Below are positions 1-9,011 of a DNA stretch of 45,046 nt, piece after piece. Source of the stretch: Mycobacterium asiaticum. Its GTDB lineage: Bacteria > Actinomycetota > Actinomycetes > Mycobacteriales > Mycobacteriaceae. The stretch spans positions 1-45,046 of the forward strand of contig NZ_LZLQ01000022.1 of the NCBI RefSeq assembly GCF_001673315.1, given 5' to 3'. The translations under genes and the position numbers were made by a program. Below the pieces are notes generated by a model that made no database searches, had not been told where the DNA came from, and was given only the letters and a program-made list of their open reading frames with translations. Numbering within the stretch: position 1 is the stretch's first letter; every line of letters starts with the position of its first letter.

Positions 1-209
1 CCACGACTTCGTCCTCGTCGATACCGCCGGCCGACTGGGTATCGACGATGAGTTGATGGCTCAGGCCGCCGCCATCCGCGACGCCGTCAATCCCGACGAG
101 GTGTTGTTCGTCCTGGACGCGATGATCGGCCAGGACGCCGTCGCGACCGCCCAGGCATTTGGCGACGGCGTCGGGTTCACCGGCGTCGTGCTGACCAAGC
201 TGGATGGCG
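1..209 (+). pseudogene. ffh: Inverted partial copy of ffh at the window edge (fold-back)
   Basis: Read on the + strand, this segment encodes an internal piece of the signal recognition particle GTPase Ffh: the G3 motif VDTAGRLG, a linker with [15 protein letters not shown], then the G4 motif LTKLDG. At about 202-209 the + strand reading stops making sense as Ffh, and the same gene begins again on the opposite strand. It has no start or stop of its own. Compared with the - strand copy it differs at two positions (14 and 49), giving Leu for Ile next to the G3 motif and Asp for Glu just after it. I infer an assembly or library fold-back, not a second gene. Confidence 0.85.
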
Positions 210-278
210 GCGGCCTGAGCCATCAACTCCTCGTCGATACCCAGTCGGCCGGCGGTATCGACGATGACGAAGTCGTGG
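1..278. repeat. Inverted repeat, 77-bp arms with 124-bp spacer
   Basis: Bases 1-77 are the reverse complement of 202-278 with two mismatches (14/265 and 49/230). The 124-bp spacer (78-201) is unique. Both arms are ffh coding sequence, so the structure is a snap-back of one gene onto itself. A matching structure lies at the other end of the window. Confidence 0.9.
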
Positions 279-844
279 TGCTTGGTCTTGGCTTCGGTGA
301 TGCCTGCGGCCGCGACGGCGACCGGGTCGCCCGGCCCTGACTCGGGTGAAGCGCCAGGGTGCGGCGCGAACACCGGGACGCCCGCGCGCTGGCCGACGAC
401 CTGAAGCTGGTTGACGGCGGCCGGACGCTGGAGGTCGCAGGCCACCAACAGGGGCGTATGACCCTGGTTCTTGAGCCGGAACGCCAGCTTGCCGGCCAGC
501 GTCGTCTTACCGGAACCCTGCAGGCCGGCGAGCATGATGACGGTCGGCGGCGTCTTGGCGTAGGCGAGCTCCCGTGTCTGCCCACCGAGGATGCCGATCA
601 ATTCCTCGTTGACGATCTTGACGACCTGTTGCGCCGGGTTGAGGGCGCCGGACACTTCGGCACCGCGGGCGCGCTCCTTTATCCGGTGGACGAAGGCGCG
701 GACGACGGGCAGCGAAACGTCGGCTTCCAGCAGCGCGAGCCGGATTTCGCGGGTGGTGGCGTCGATATCGGCGTCGGTCAGGCGGCCCTTGCCGCGCAGC
801 CCCTGAAGGGCACCGGTCAAGCGGTCGGAGAGCGATTCAAACAC
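202..844 (-). CDS. ffh: Signal recognition particle GTPase Ffh (5' part, cut by window-end fold-back)
   Basis: Ffh binds signal sequences and the 4.5S RNA and delivers ribosome-nascent chains to FtsY at the membrane. FtsY is encoded at 7615-8916, so both SRP GTPases lie in this window. The GTG start at 844 gives [13 protein letters not shown], the usual N-terminus. The N domain helical bundle follows, then the G1 P-loop GLQGSGKTT near residue 105, the CDLQRPAA region, and the G3 motif [11 protein letters not shown] near residue 195. About 214 codons are present. The rest of the G domain and the methionine-rich M domain are missing because the sequence folds back at about 202-209. No strong Shine-Dalgarno is visible. 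Upstream, the gap to the divergent helicase is largely filled by a triple 56-bp repeat. Confidence 0.95.
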
Positions 845-857
845 GACCGCCAGCCTA

Positions 858-1014
858 GTGGTGATCGCGAGCGCGGCGAAGCCGGGCGAAGCGGGTCACC
901 ACAATCAGACCCGGTGGTGATCGCGAGCGCGGCGAAGCCGGGCGAAGCGGGTCACCACGAACGGACCCGGTGGTGATCGCGAGCGCGGCGAAGCCGGGCG
1001 AAGCGGGTCACCAC
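858..1014. repeat. Three tandem 56-bp units, each with a 45-bp palindrome-ended core
   Basis: Identical 45-bp cores at 858-902, 914-958 and 970-1014 are separated by 11-bp spacers ending in GACCCG. Each core starts GTGGTGA and ends TCACCAC, a 7-bp inverted repeat around a GC-rich interior of CGCGGCGAAGCCGGGCGAAG type. A diverged single copy lies at 7563-7606. I recall similar GC-rich intergenic elements scattered through mycobacterial genomes. The array sits only 13 bp in front of the ffh start, so it is either in the ffh leader or between promoter and gene. Confidence 0.9.
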
Positions 1015-1210
1015 GAACGCGACACTGCAACCTGGTACACGACACGCCGCGGGATGTGTACCTGGTTTCAATTTCGGCGCGCGCGACGCGCACTGTGCAC
1101 CTCCGACGCGCACTGCCTCACCTGAGCCAACCCCCAAGCGCGCCCACTGCGCGCCCACGACGCGCCCACGACCCCGTCGATCCGTACTACCTGCAGCGAA
1201 AAGCGTTGTC
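1015..1210. promoter_or_regulatory. Divergent ffh / helicase intergenic region
   Basis: About 196 bp remain between the repeat array and the helicase start. They contain runs of GCGCGCGACGCGC and CGCGCCCACGA type and no convincing ORF. A TACTAC hexamer near 1180 and a TTAGATT near 1214 could be -10 elements for the helicase, but neither has a good -35. No promoter can be assigned with confidence. Confidence 0.3.
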
Positions 1211-2989
1211 GTGTTAGATTTTACAGCCGCGCCCGGTATCGCCCCGGCGCGAACACGCCAGCTAACGGGGGGATTGTTGTCGCTGCAGCCGGTCGGCCAT
1301 TTCCCCGCCGAAGGTAGCCGACCGCTGCGCGGTTGGCAGCGTCGCGCTCTGGTGAAGTACCTAGGTACCGAACCGCGCGATTTCCTGGCTGTCGCCACAC
1401 CAGGTTCCGGCAAGACCGCGTTCGCCCTGCGCATCGCGGGCGAACTCATCGCTCACCGCGCCGTCGAGCAGCTCACGGTCGTCGTGCCCACCGAACACCT
1501 GAAGGTCCAGTGGGCACAGGCCGCGGGACGGCAGGGACTGTCCCTGGATCCGAAGTTCTCCAACTCCAACCCCCAGACCTCGCCGGAGTACCACGGCGTC
1601 GTCGTCACCTACGCGCAGGTGGCCGCGCATCCCACCCTGCACCGGGTGCGCACCGAGCAGCGCAAGACCCTGGTGATCTTCGATGAGATCCACCACGGCG
1701 GTGATGCCAAGACCTGGGGTGACGCCATCCGCGAGGCTTTCAGCGACGCGACCCGCCGACTCGCGCTGACAGGCACGCCGTTCCGCAGCGACGACAGCCC
1801 CATCCCCTTCGTGAACTATGAAGCCGGCTCCGACGGCATCCTGCGGTCACAGGCCGACCACACCTACGGATATGCCGAAGCCTTGGCCGACGGCGTGGTG
1901 CGCCCGGTGGTGTTCATGGCCTATTCGGGACAGGCACGCTGGCGGGACAGCGCAGGCGAGGAGCACCAGGCCCGGCTGGGTGAGCCGCTGTCGGCCGAGC
2001 AGACGGCGCGGGCCTGGCGCACAGCGTTGGACCCGGCCGGGGAATGGATGCCCGCGGTGATCACCGCCGCCGATCTGCGTCTGCGCCAACTGCGCGAACA
2101 CGTCCCCGACGCGGGCGGCATGATCATCGCCTCCGACCGGACGGCGGCCCGCGCCTACGCCACGCTGCTGAAAAAGCTCACCGGCGAGGCGCCCACGGTG
2201 GTGCTCTCCGACGACCCGGGGTCTTCGGCGCGAATCTCGGAGTTCGGCGCCAGCACCAGTAGGTGGCTGGTCGCGGTAAGAATGGTCTCCGAGGGCGTCG
2301 ACGTGCCGCGACTCGCGGTCGGCATCTACGCGACGAGCGCGTCGACGCCGCTGTTCTTCGCCCAGGCGATCGGCCGGTTTGTGCGGTCCCGCCGGCCTGG
2401 TGAGACGGCAAGCATCTTCTTGCCGTCGGTGCCCAATCTGCTGCAGCTGGCCAGCGAATTGGAGGCGCAGCGCAACCACGTCCTCGGCGAACCCCACCGC
2501 GAGTCCGAGGGTGACCCGCTCGACGACGATCCGGCCACCAAGACCCAGAACGAGAAGACCGAGGAGAACGGTTTCACTTCGCTGGGCGCCGACGCCGAGT
2601 TGGACCAGGTGATCTTCGACGGGTCGTCGTTCGGCACCGCCACTCCCGCGGGCAGCGAGGAGGAAGCCGATTACCTCGGTATTCCCGGTCTGCTCGATGC
2701 CGAACAGATGCGCGCTTTGCTGCACCGGCGGCAGGACGAGCAGCTACAGAAACGTGCCGCCAACCAGGGACCGAGCGCGCCGGTCACCACTCACGGACAG
2801 CTGCGTGAGCTGCGACGTGAACTCAACGCTCTGGTATCGGTGGCTCATCACCGCACCGGTAAACCGCACGGCTGGATCCACAACGAGTTGCGCCGCCGCT
2901 GCGGCGGCCCGCCGATCGCCGCGGCTACCCGCGATCAGCTCAAGGCGCGCATCGACGCCGTCCGGCAGCTCAACGCCGAGCAGTCCTGA
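1211..2989 (+). CDS. DEAD/DEAH-box (SF2) helicase, Rv2917 type
   Basis: This 592-residue protein has the two RecA-like domains of superfamily 2 helicases. The Walker A is VATPGSGKTA (about 61-70), motif II is DEIHH (about 158-162), motif III is LTGTPFRSD, and a motif VI-like QAIGRFVRSRR lies in the second domain. The last third is acidic and charged (EEEADYLG, then a basic C-terminal helix region) and matches no domain I know. It sits opposite ffh, as Rv2917 does in M. tuberculosis, and slightly shorter than I recall for that protein. The GTG at 1211 has no clear Shine-Dalgarno. A TTG near 1276, preceded by a run of G, is an alternative start that would remove about 22 residues but no motif. 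Substrate and role are unknown; ATP-dependent nucleic acid remodelling is inferred from the family. Confidence 0.85.
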   Translation: MLDFTAAPGIAPARTRQLTGGLLSLQPVGHFPAEGSRPLRGWQRRALVKYLGTEPRDFLAVATPGSGKTAFALRIAGELIAHRAVEQLTVVVPTEHLKVQWAQAAGRQGLSLDPKFSNSNPQTSPEYHGVVVTYAQVAAHPTLHRVRTEQRKTLVIFDEIHHGGDAKTWGDAIREAFSDATRRLALTGTPFRSDDSPIPFVNYEAGSDGILRSQADHTYGYAEALADGVVRPVVFMAYSGQARWRDSAGEEHQARLGEPLSAEQTARAWRTALDPAGEWMPAVITAADLRLRQLREHVPDAGGMIIASDRTAARAYATLLKKLTGEAPTVVLSDDPGSSARISEFGASTSRWLVAVRMVSEGVDVPRLAVGIYATSASTPLFFAQAIGRFVRSRRPGETASIFLPSVPNLLQLASELEAQRNHVLGEPHRESEGDPLDDDPATKTQNEKTEENGFTSLGADAELDQVIFDGSSFGTATPAGSEEEADYLGIPGLLDAEQMRALLHRRQDEQLQKRAANQGPSAPVTTHGQLRELRRELNALVSVAHHRTGKPHGWIHNELRRRCGGPPIAAATRDQLKARIDAVRQLNAEQS

Positions 2990-3005
2990 AAGAGGCCTGC
3001 CCGCC

Positions 3006-3057
3006 AGTGTGAAAACGGCGACGCCGGCGCGGCGTGTCGCGTCGTGAGATTCACACT
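3006..3057. terminator. Palindrome between convergent helicase and glnD, probable bidirectional terminator
   Basis: AGTGTGAA at 3006-3013 pairs with TTCACACT at 3050-3057, and inside it GCGAC pairs with GTCGC around a GC-rich loop. It lies 17 bp after the helicase stop and about 80 bp from the end of glnD, the expected place for a shared terminator. There is no U-tract, which is common for mycobacterial terminators. Confidence 0.5.
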
Positions 3058-3139
3058 CGCGGGTCGAGGAAGCGACCACGACGGCGGCAACGGCCGACAA
3101 CTGTTCGGCAGAACGACCCCGACGGGCAGTAGGACCGTC

Positions 3140-5560
3140 CTAGTCCCCCACCGGCTCGTCGTCCATCACCACTGCGGGCGCGCCCAGCACGGCTAGCAGG
3201 TTCTTCTCCACCGCGGCCCGGGCGTTGAGTTCCGGTGGCACCGCCACACAGAACACGTCGGCCGCGGTCGACCCGAACGTGTTGACTTTCGCCCAGACGA
3301 TATCTGTTTCGGCGCGTTCCAGCGCGCGGGCGAGCAACGCCAGTAGACCCGTGCGATCCATCGCCCGCACTTCCAGGATGAGGTGACCCGGGGTGTCGGT
3401 GTCGAGCCACAGGATCCGCGGCGGGGCGGTCGAGCGGGTGACCGGCACGCCAACCTGCACCTCCCCGGCTCGCGCGGTCGCTTCGCTGGCTGCGTCGCTG
3501 TCGCGCTTCTCCAGTGCGCCGAGCACGTCGACGTCGCCGCGCAGCGCACCCACGAACGACTGACGCAACAAGTCCGCCGCGGGCGGTGATCCGAACAGCG
3601 GCGACACCACGAATTCGGTGATCGCGACGCCCTCGTGAATGTTGACCGAGGCCGAATGCACGCGCAGTGAGTTCAGCGCCAGCACGGCAGCGGCCTTGGA
3701 CATCAACCCCCGCTCGTCGGGTGCCACCATCACCGCGTGTAGCCGCTCGCCGCCGCCCGGGTTGATCTCGACATGCACGCCTTGCCGGGCGGCCAACGAA
3801 AGGTAGTGCGGCGCAGTCGGTTCCGCTTGCGGCGGGTCCTCGCCCGCCATCGCCATCCGGCAGCGCCGCACCAGGTCGTCGACCAGCGACGCCTTCCAGT
3901 CGCTCCACACACCGGGGCCGGTGGCCTTCGAGTCCGCCTCCGACAGGGCGTGCATCAGTTCCAGCAGTTGCGGATCTCCGCCCAGCGCCTCCGACACGGC
4001 CTCGATAGTGCCGGGGTCGTTGAGGTCGCCTCGGGTGGCCGTGATGGGCAGCAGCAAATGGTGCCGGACCATCTTGGACAGGGTGTCGATGTCGGCGGGC
4101 GCCAGTCCCAATCGCTCGCCGATCGGGATGACCAGGTCGGCGCCCAGGACGCTGTGGTCGGTTCCCCGGCCCTTGCCGATGTCGTGGAGCAGCGCGCCGA
4201 GCGCGAGCAGGTCCGGTCGGGCGACGTTGGTGGTCAGCGGCGCCGCGTACACGGCGCACTCCACTACGTGGCGGTCCACCGTCCACTTGTGCGACACGTC
4301 GCGCGGCGGCAGGTCCCGGATGGCATCCCACTCGGGCAGCAACTGACCCCACAACCCGGTGCGGTCCAGCGCCTCGATGGTCGCCACCGCGGTGGGGCCG
4401 GCCAGCAGCACCACCAGTAGGTCGTCCAGCGCCTCTCGCGGCCACGGCGTCGGCAACGGTGGTGCGTTGTCAGCCAGGCGGCTCAGCGTCGCGGCGCCGA
4501 TCGGCACGCCGCGGTCGGCCGACGCCGCGGCCACCCGCAACACCAGGCCGGGATCGCGCTGCGGCTGGGCTTCACGCGCGAGCACGATCTCACCGGCGTA
4601 CTCGACGACGCCCTCGTCCAGCGGGCGCCGCTTGGGACGCCCCAGGAACGCCGAGATGCCGCGCCGCGGCATCGCGTTGGCGGCGGTGCGCAGGCCGGTG
4701 ACGGCATGAAAGCTGATGGTGCGGCCGGCGCTGGACAGCATGCGGGCCAGGTCGAAGCGATCGCCGACACCCAGCGCGGCGCTGATCTCGTCGGCGAATT
4801 GGGCCTGCAGCTGGTCGCGGCCGCGACCTGACACCCGGTGCAGTTCGGTCCGCACGTCGAGCAACGTCAGGTACGCGTCGTCGAGCGATCCGACCGCCGA
4901 GTCCGCTCGAGCCATGCCGTGTCGGTCGATCAACTGCGCCAGCGCCAGTGCGTTGAGCATTTGAACGTCGCGCAGCCCGCCGCGGCCAGACTTCAGGTCG
5001 GGTTCGGCACGATGCGCGATCCGGCCCAGCCGCAACCAACGGGCATGCGTGGTTTCCACCAATTCATCCATGCGGGAACGGATTCCGCTGCGCCATTGCC
5101 GCCGGACGCCGTCGATCAGTTCGGCCGAAAGCCGCTGTTCACCGGCGATGAACCGGGCTTCCAGCATGCCTAGCGCGGCAGTCAGATCGGCACCGGCCGT
5201 GGCCAGCGCCTCGTTGACCGTGCGCACACTGTGGTCGAGCCGAACGTTGGCGTCCCACAACGGATACCAGAGTTTGTCCGCGACCGGCCCCAGCACGTCG
5301 GCGGGCTTGCCGTCGTGCAGCAGCACCAGGTCCAGATCCGAGTACGGCAGAAACTCGCGTCGGCCGAGACCACCTACCCCCACGATCGCGAACCCGCTGC
5401 CCTCGGTGATCCCGATCTCGCCGGCCTTGGCGATCAACCAGGACTCATGCAAATCCAGACAGGCCTGGCGCAACGCGGCCGGCGCCATATCGCGATGTCC
5501 GTCAGACAACAGGTCACGCCTGGCAGCAGCCAAATCAACTGCGGCACAGCCGTTTTCCAT
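3140..5560 (-). CDS. glnD: PII uridylyltransferase / uridylyl-removing enzyme GlnD
   Basis: GlnD covalently modifies the PII protein encoded just upstream. In actinobacteria the modification is adenylylation of PII rather than uridylylation. The 806-residue product has the nucleotidyltransferase signature [14 protein letters not shown] in its first 80 residues, an HD phosphohydrolase motif [14 protein letters not shown] in the middle, and two C-terminal ACT regions ([21 protein letters not shown] and [16 protein letters not shown]) that sense glutamine. I place the start at ATG 5560 (MENGCAA), which matches the known M. tuberculosis N-terminus. A GTG at 5599 would add 13 residues. It is the third gene of amt-glnB-glnD, 84 nt after glnB. 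Confidence 0.95.
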   Translation of the reverse strand: MENGCAAVDLAAARRDLLSDGHRDMAPAALRQACLDLHESWLIAKAGEIGITEGSGFAIVGVGGLGRREFLPYSDLDLVLLHDGKPADVLGPVADKLWYPLWDANVRLDHSVRTVNEALATAGADLTAALGMLEARFIAGEQRLSAELIDGVRRQWRSGIRSRMDELVETTHARWLRLGRIAHRAEPDLKSGRGGLRDVQMLNALALAQLIDRHGMARADSAVGSLDDAYLTLLDVRTELHRVSGRGRDQLQAQFADEISAALGVGDRFDLARMLSSAGRTISFHAVTGLRTAANAMPRRGISAFLGRPKRRPLDEGVVEYAGEIVLAREAQPQRDPGLVLRVAAASADRGVPIGAATLSRLADNAPPLPTPWPREALDDLLVVLLAGPTAVATIEALDRTGLWGQLLPEWDAIRDLPPRDVSHKWTVDRHVVECAVYAAPLTTNVARPDLLALGALLHDIGKGRGTDHSVLGADLVIPIGERLGLAPADIDTLSKMVRHHLLLPITATRGDLNDPGTIEAVSEALGGDPQLLELMHALSEADSKATGPGVWSDWKASLVDDLVRRCRMAMAGEDPPQAEPTAPHYLSLAARQGVHVEINPGGGERLHAVMVAPDERGLMSKAAAVLALNSLRVHSASVNIHEGVAITEFVVSPLFGSPPAADLLRQSFVGALRGDVDVLGALEKRDSDAASEATARAGEVQVGVPVTRSTAPPRILWLDTDTPGHLILEVRAMDRTGLLALLARALERAETDIVWAKVNTFGSTAADVFCVAVPPELNARAAVEKNLLAVLGAPAVVMDDEPVGD

Positions 5561-5644
5561 CGAATCACGTCCAGACGGGTCCGCCGGGTGCGGGTTCACA
5601 CCCGGTCGGTCCGTGCAATTCGGTTCAGCAATGCCGAACCAACC

Positions 5645-7419
<1,775 letters not shown>

Positions 7420-7519
7420 TCGCTATCACCTCCATTCAGCGTTCGGAGGGCCCCAGAAGATGACTGGGGACCTGAACCAGAACCATGCGCATAAGTTGTT
7501 GCGCGAATGGGGCAGCGGT

Positions 7520-7536
7520 GTTTCGGCAGGATTAAC
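7520..7536. promoter_or_regulatory. Weak GlnR-like half-sites upstream of amt
   Basis: On the - strand this reads GTTAA, seven bases, GAAAC, about 100 nt before the amt start. The GlnR consensus is two such half-sites separated by six bases, so the spacing is off by one and the first half-site is imperfect. The position and the operon's known control make it worth noting, but it may be chance. Confidence 0.25.
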
Positions 7537-7562
7537 GTAAAAGTTGCTGTGTAGTAGCTGCT

Positions 7563-7606
7563 GTGGCGATCGCAAGCGCGGCGTAGCCGGCGCGGCGGGT
7601 CGCCAC
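7563..7606. repeat. Single diverged copy of the GC-rich palindromic element
   Basis: This 44-bp element begins GTGGCGATCGCAAGCGCGGC and ends GCGGGTCGCCAC. It shares its plan and most bases with the 45-bp cores at 858-1014, and its ends form a GTGGCGA/TCGCCAC stem. It sits just after the ftsY stop and upstream of amt, so it could terminate ftsY transcription. Confidence 0.7.
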
Positions 7607-7614
7607 CATCCCGA

Positions 7615-8916
7615 TCAGCCGAGCAGGGCGTCGACAAACGCGCCGGGTTCAAAAGGCGCGAGATCGTCGGCCCCTTCACCGAGGCCGACCAGCTTCACCG
7701 GCACCCCGAGTTCCTGCTGGACACGGAATACGATGCCGCCCTTGGCCGTTCCGTCGAGCTTGGTGAGCACCGCGCCGGTGATGTCGACGACTTCAGCGAA
7801 GACCTTGGCCTGCGCCAGTCCGTTCTGGCCGATCGTCGCATCGAGCACCAGCAACACCTCGTCCACGGCGGCGCGCCTGGTCACCACCCGCTTGACCTTG
7901 CCGAGCTCGTCCATCAGTCCGACCTTGGTGTGTAGCCGGCCGGCGGTATCGATGACGACGACGTCAGCGCCGGATTGGATGCCTTTGTCCACGGCGTCGA
8001 ATGCCACCGACGCCGGGTCGGCGCCCTCCGCGCCACGGACCACCTCCGCGCCCACCCGGGACGCCCACGTCTGCAACTGATCGGCCGCGGCAGCGCGGAA
8101 GGTGTCGGCGGCGCCGAGCACTACGCGGCGACCGTCTGCCACCAGCACCCGGGCCAGCTTGCCGACGGTGGTGGTTTTGCCGGTGCCGTTCACCCCGACG
8201 ACCAGCAGCACCGACGGATGGTCGGCGTGCGGCAGGGCACGGATCGAGCGATCCATGCCGGGTTGCAGCTCGTTCACCAGCACTTCGCGCAGCACCGCGC
8301 GCGCGTCCGCCTCGTTACGGACGTTGCCGCTGGCCAACCGGGTGCGCAACTGCGAGACCACCGACTCGGTGACCACTGGCCCCAGGTCGGCGACCAGCAG
8401 CGTGTCCTCCACGTCCTGCCACGAGTCCTCGTCCAGGTCGCCGCCACCGATCAAGCCCAGCATGCTGCGGCCGAGCGCGTTCTGTGACCGGGCCAGCCGC
8501 CCACGCAACCGTTCCAACCGGCCTTCTGGCGGCTCGATCGCCTCGATCGTCGGCGCCTCGGGTACCGGCTCGATCTCGATCTCGGGTTCGGCGGCTACTT
8601 CGGGCGCCGTATCCAGCTGCGGGTCGGGAAGCTGAACCTCGGAGATGGTGCGTTTGGGGGCATCACGGGGAATCGTGGCGTCGTCACCGACGGTGGGTAA
8701 ACCGGTGGTGTCGAGCACGGGTTCGGCGGTCGGTGACTGGCTGAAGCTGATGCCGGAGGACGCCTTGTATCCACCGGAACGGTCGATGGCGTCAGGTTTG
8801 GGCGGGGTGACCAGGGTGATCCGGTGTTTGCGGTAGCGCACCAGGCCGACGACGAGCGCCGTGATGATGATCAGGGCGGCGGCGACCGCGATGGCAATCC
8901 ACAAACCTTCGGACAC
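7615..8916 (-). CDS. ftsY: Signal recognition particle receptor FtsY
   Basis: FtsY is the membrane-side SRP GTPase that pairs with Ffh. The protein (433 residues) opens with one hydrophobic helix (LWIAIAVAAALIIITALVVG), then a long acidic, proline-rich A domain, then the NG domain. The G domain has P-loop GVNGTGKTTTVGK, DTFRAAAADQL, DTAGRLHTK and TKLDGTAKGG. I chose GTG 8916 because GGAAGGGA lies 8 nt before it and the M. tuberculosis protein starts at the matching point. An ATG at 8940 would add eight residues with no Shine-Dalgarno. The gene follows smc in the same direction, separated by a 10-bp tandem repeat. Confidence 0.96.
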   Translation of the reverse strand: MSEGLWIAIAVAAALIIITALVVGLVRYRKHRITLVTPPKPDAIDRSGGYKASSGISFSQSPTAEPVLDTTGLPTVGDDATIPRDAPKRTISEVQLPDPQLDTAPEVAAEPEIEIEPVPEAPTIEAIEPPEGRLERLRGRLARSQNALGRSMLGLIGGGDLDEDSWQDVEDTLLVADLGPVVTESVVSQLRTRLASGNVRNEADARAVLREVLVNELQPGMDRSIRALPHADHPSVLLVVGVNGTGKTTTVGKLARVLVADGRRVVLGAADTFRAAAADQLQTWASRVGAEVVRGAEGADPASVAFDAVDKGIQSGADVVVIDTAGRLHTKVGLMDELGKVKRVVTRRAAVDEVLLVLDATIGQNGLAQAKVFAEVVDITGAVLTKLDGTAKGGIVFRVQQELGVPVKLVGLGEGADDLAPFEPGAFVDALLG

Positions 8917-8950
8917 GCTGACTATCCCTTCCAACTGCATTTCGGGTGAA

Positions 8951-9011
8951 GCTCAAACAAGCTCAAACAAGCTCGGACAAGCTAAGACCAAGCTAGAACA
9001 AGCTCGGCTAA
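8951..9011. repeat. About six 10-bp tandem units between smc and ftsY
   Basis: GCTCAAACAA occurs twice exactly (8951-8970), followed by GCTCGGACAA, an 11-bp unit GCTAAGACCAA, GCTAGAACAA and GCTCGGCTAA. The array runs from the ftsY leader into the smc stop codon (9008-9010). It is more A-rich than its surroundings. Confidence 0.85.

Noticed and set aside
858..1014. CRISPR array from regularly spaced repeats
   Set aside because: Repeats are 45 bp with nearly identical 11-bp spacers and there are no cas genes. Spacers are too short and not unique.
3051..4445. Open frame of 464 codons on the - strand
   Set aside because: It lies wholly over glnD in another frame and is dominated by Arg/Gly/Ala, as expected for a shadow in high-GC DNA. 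glnD carries all the motifs.
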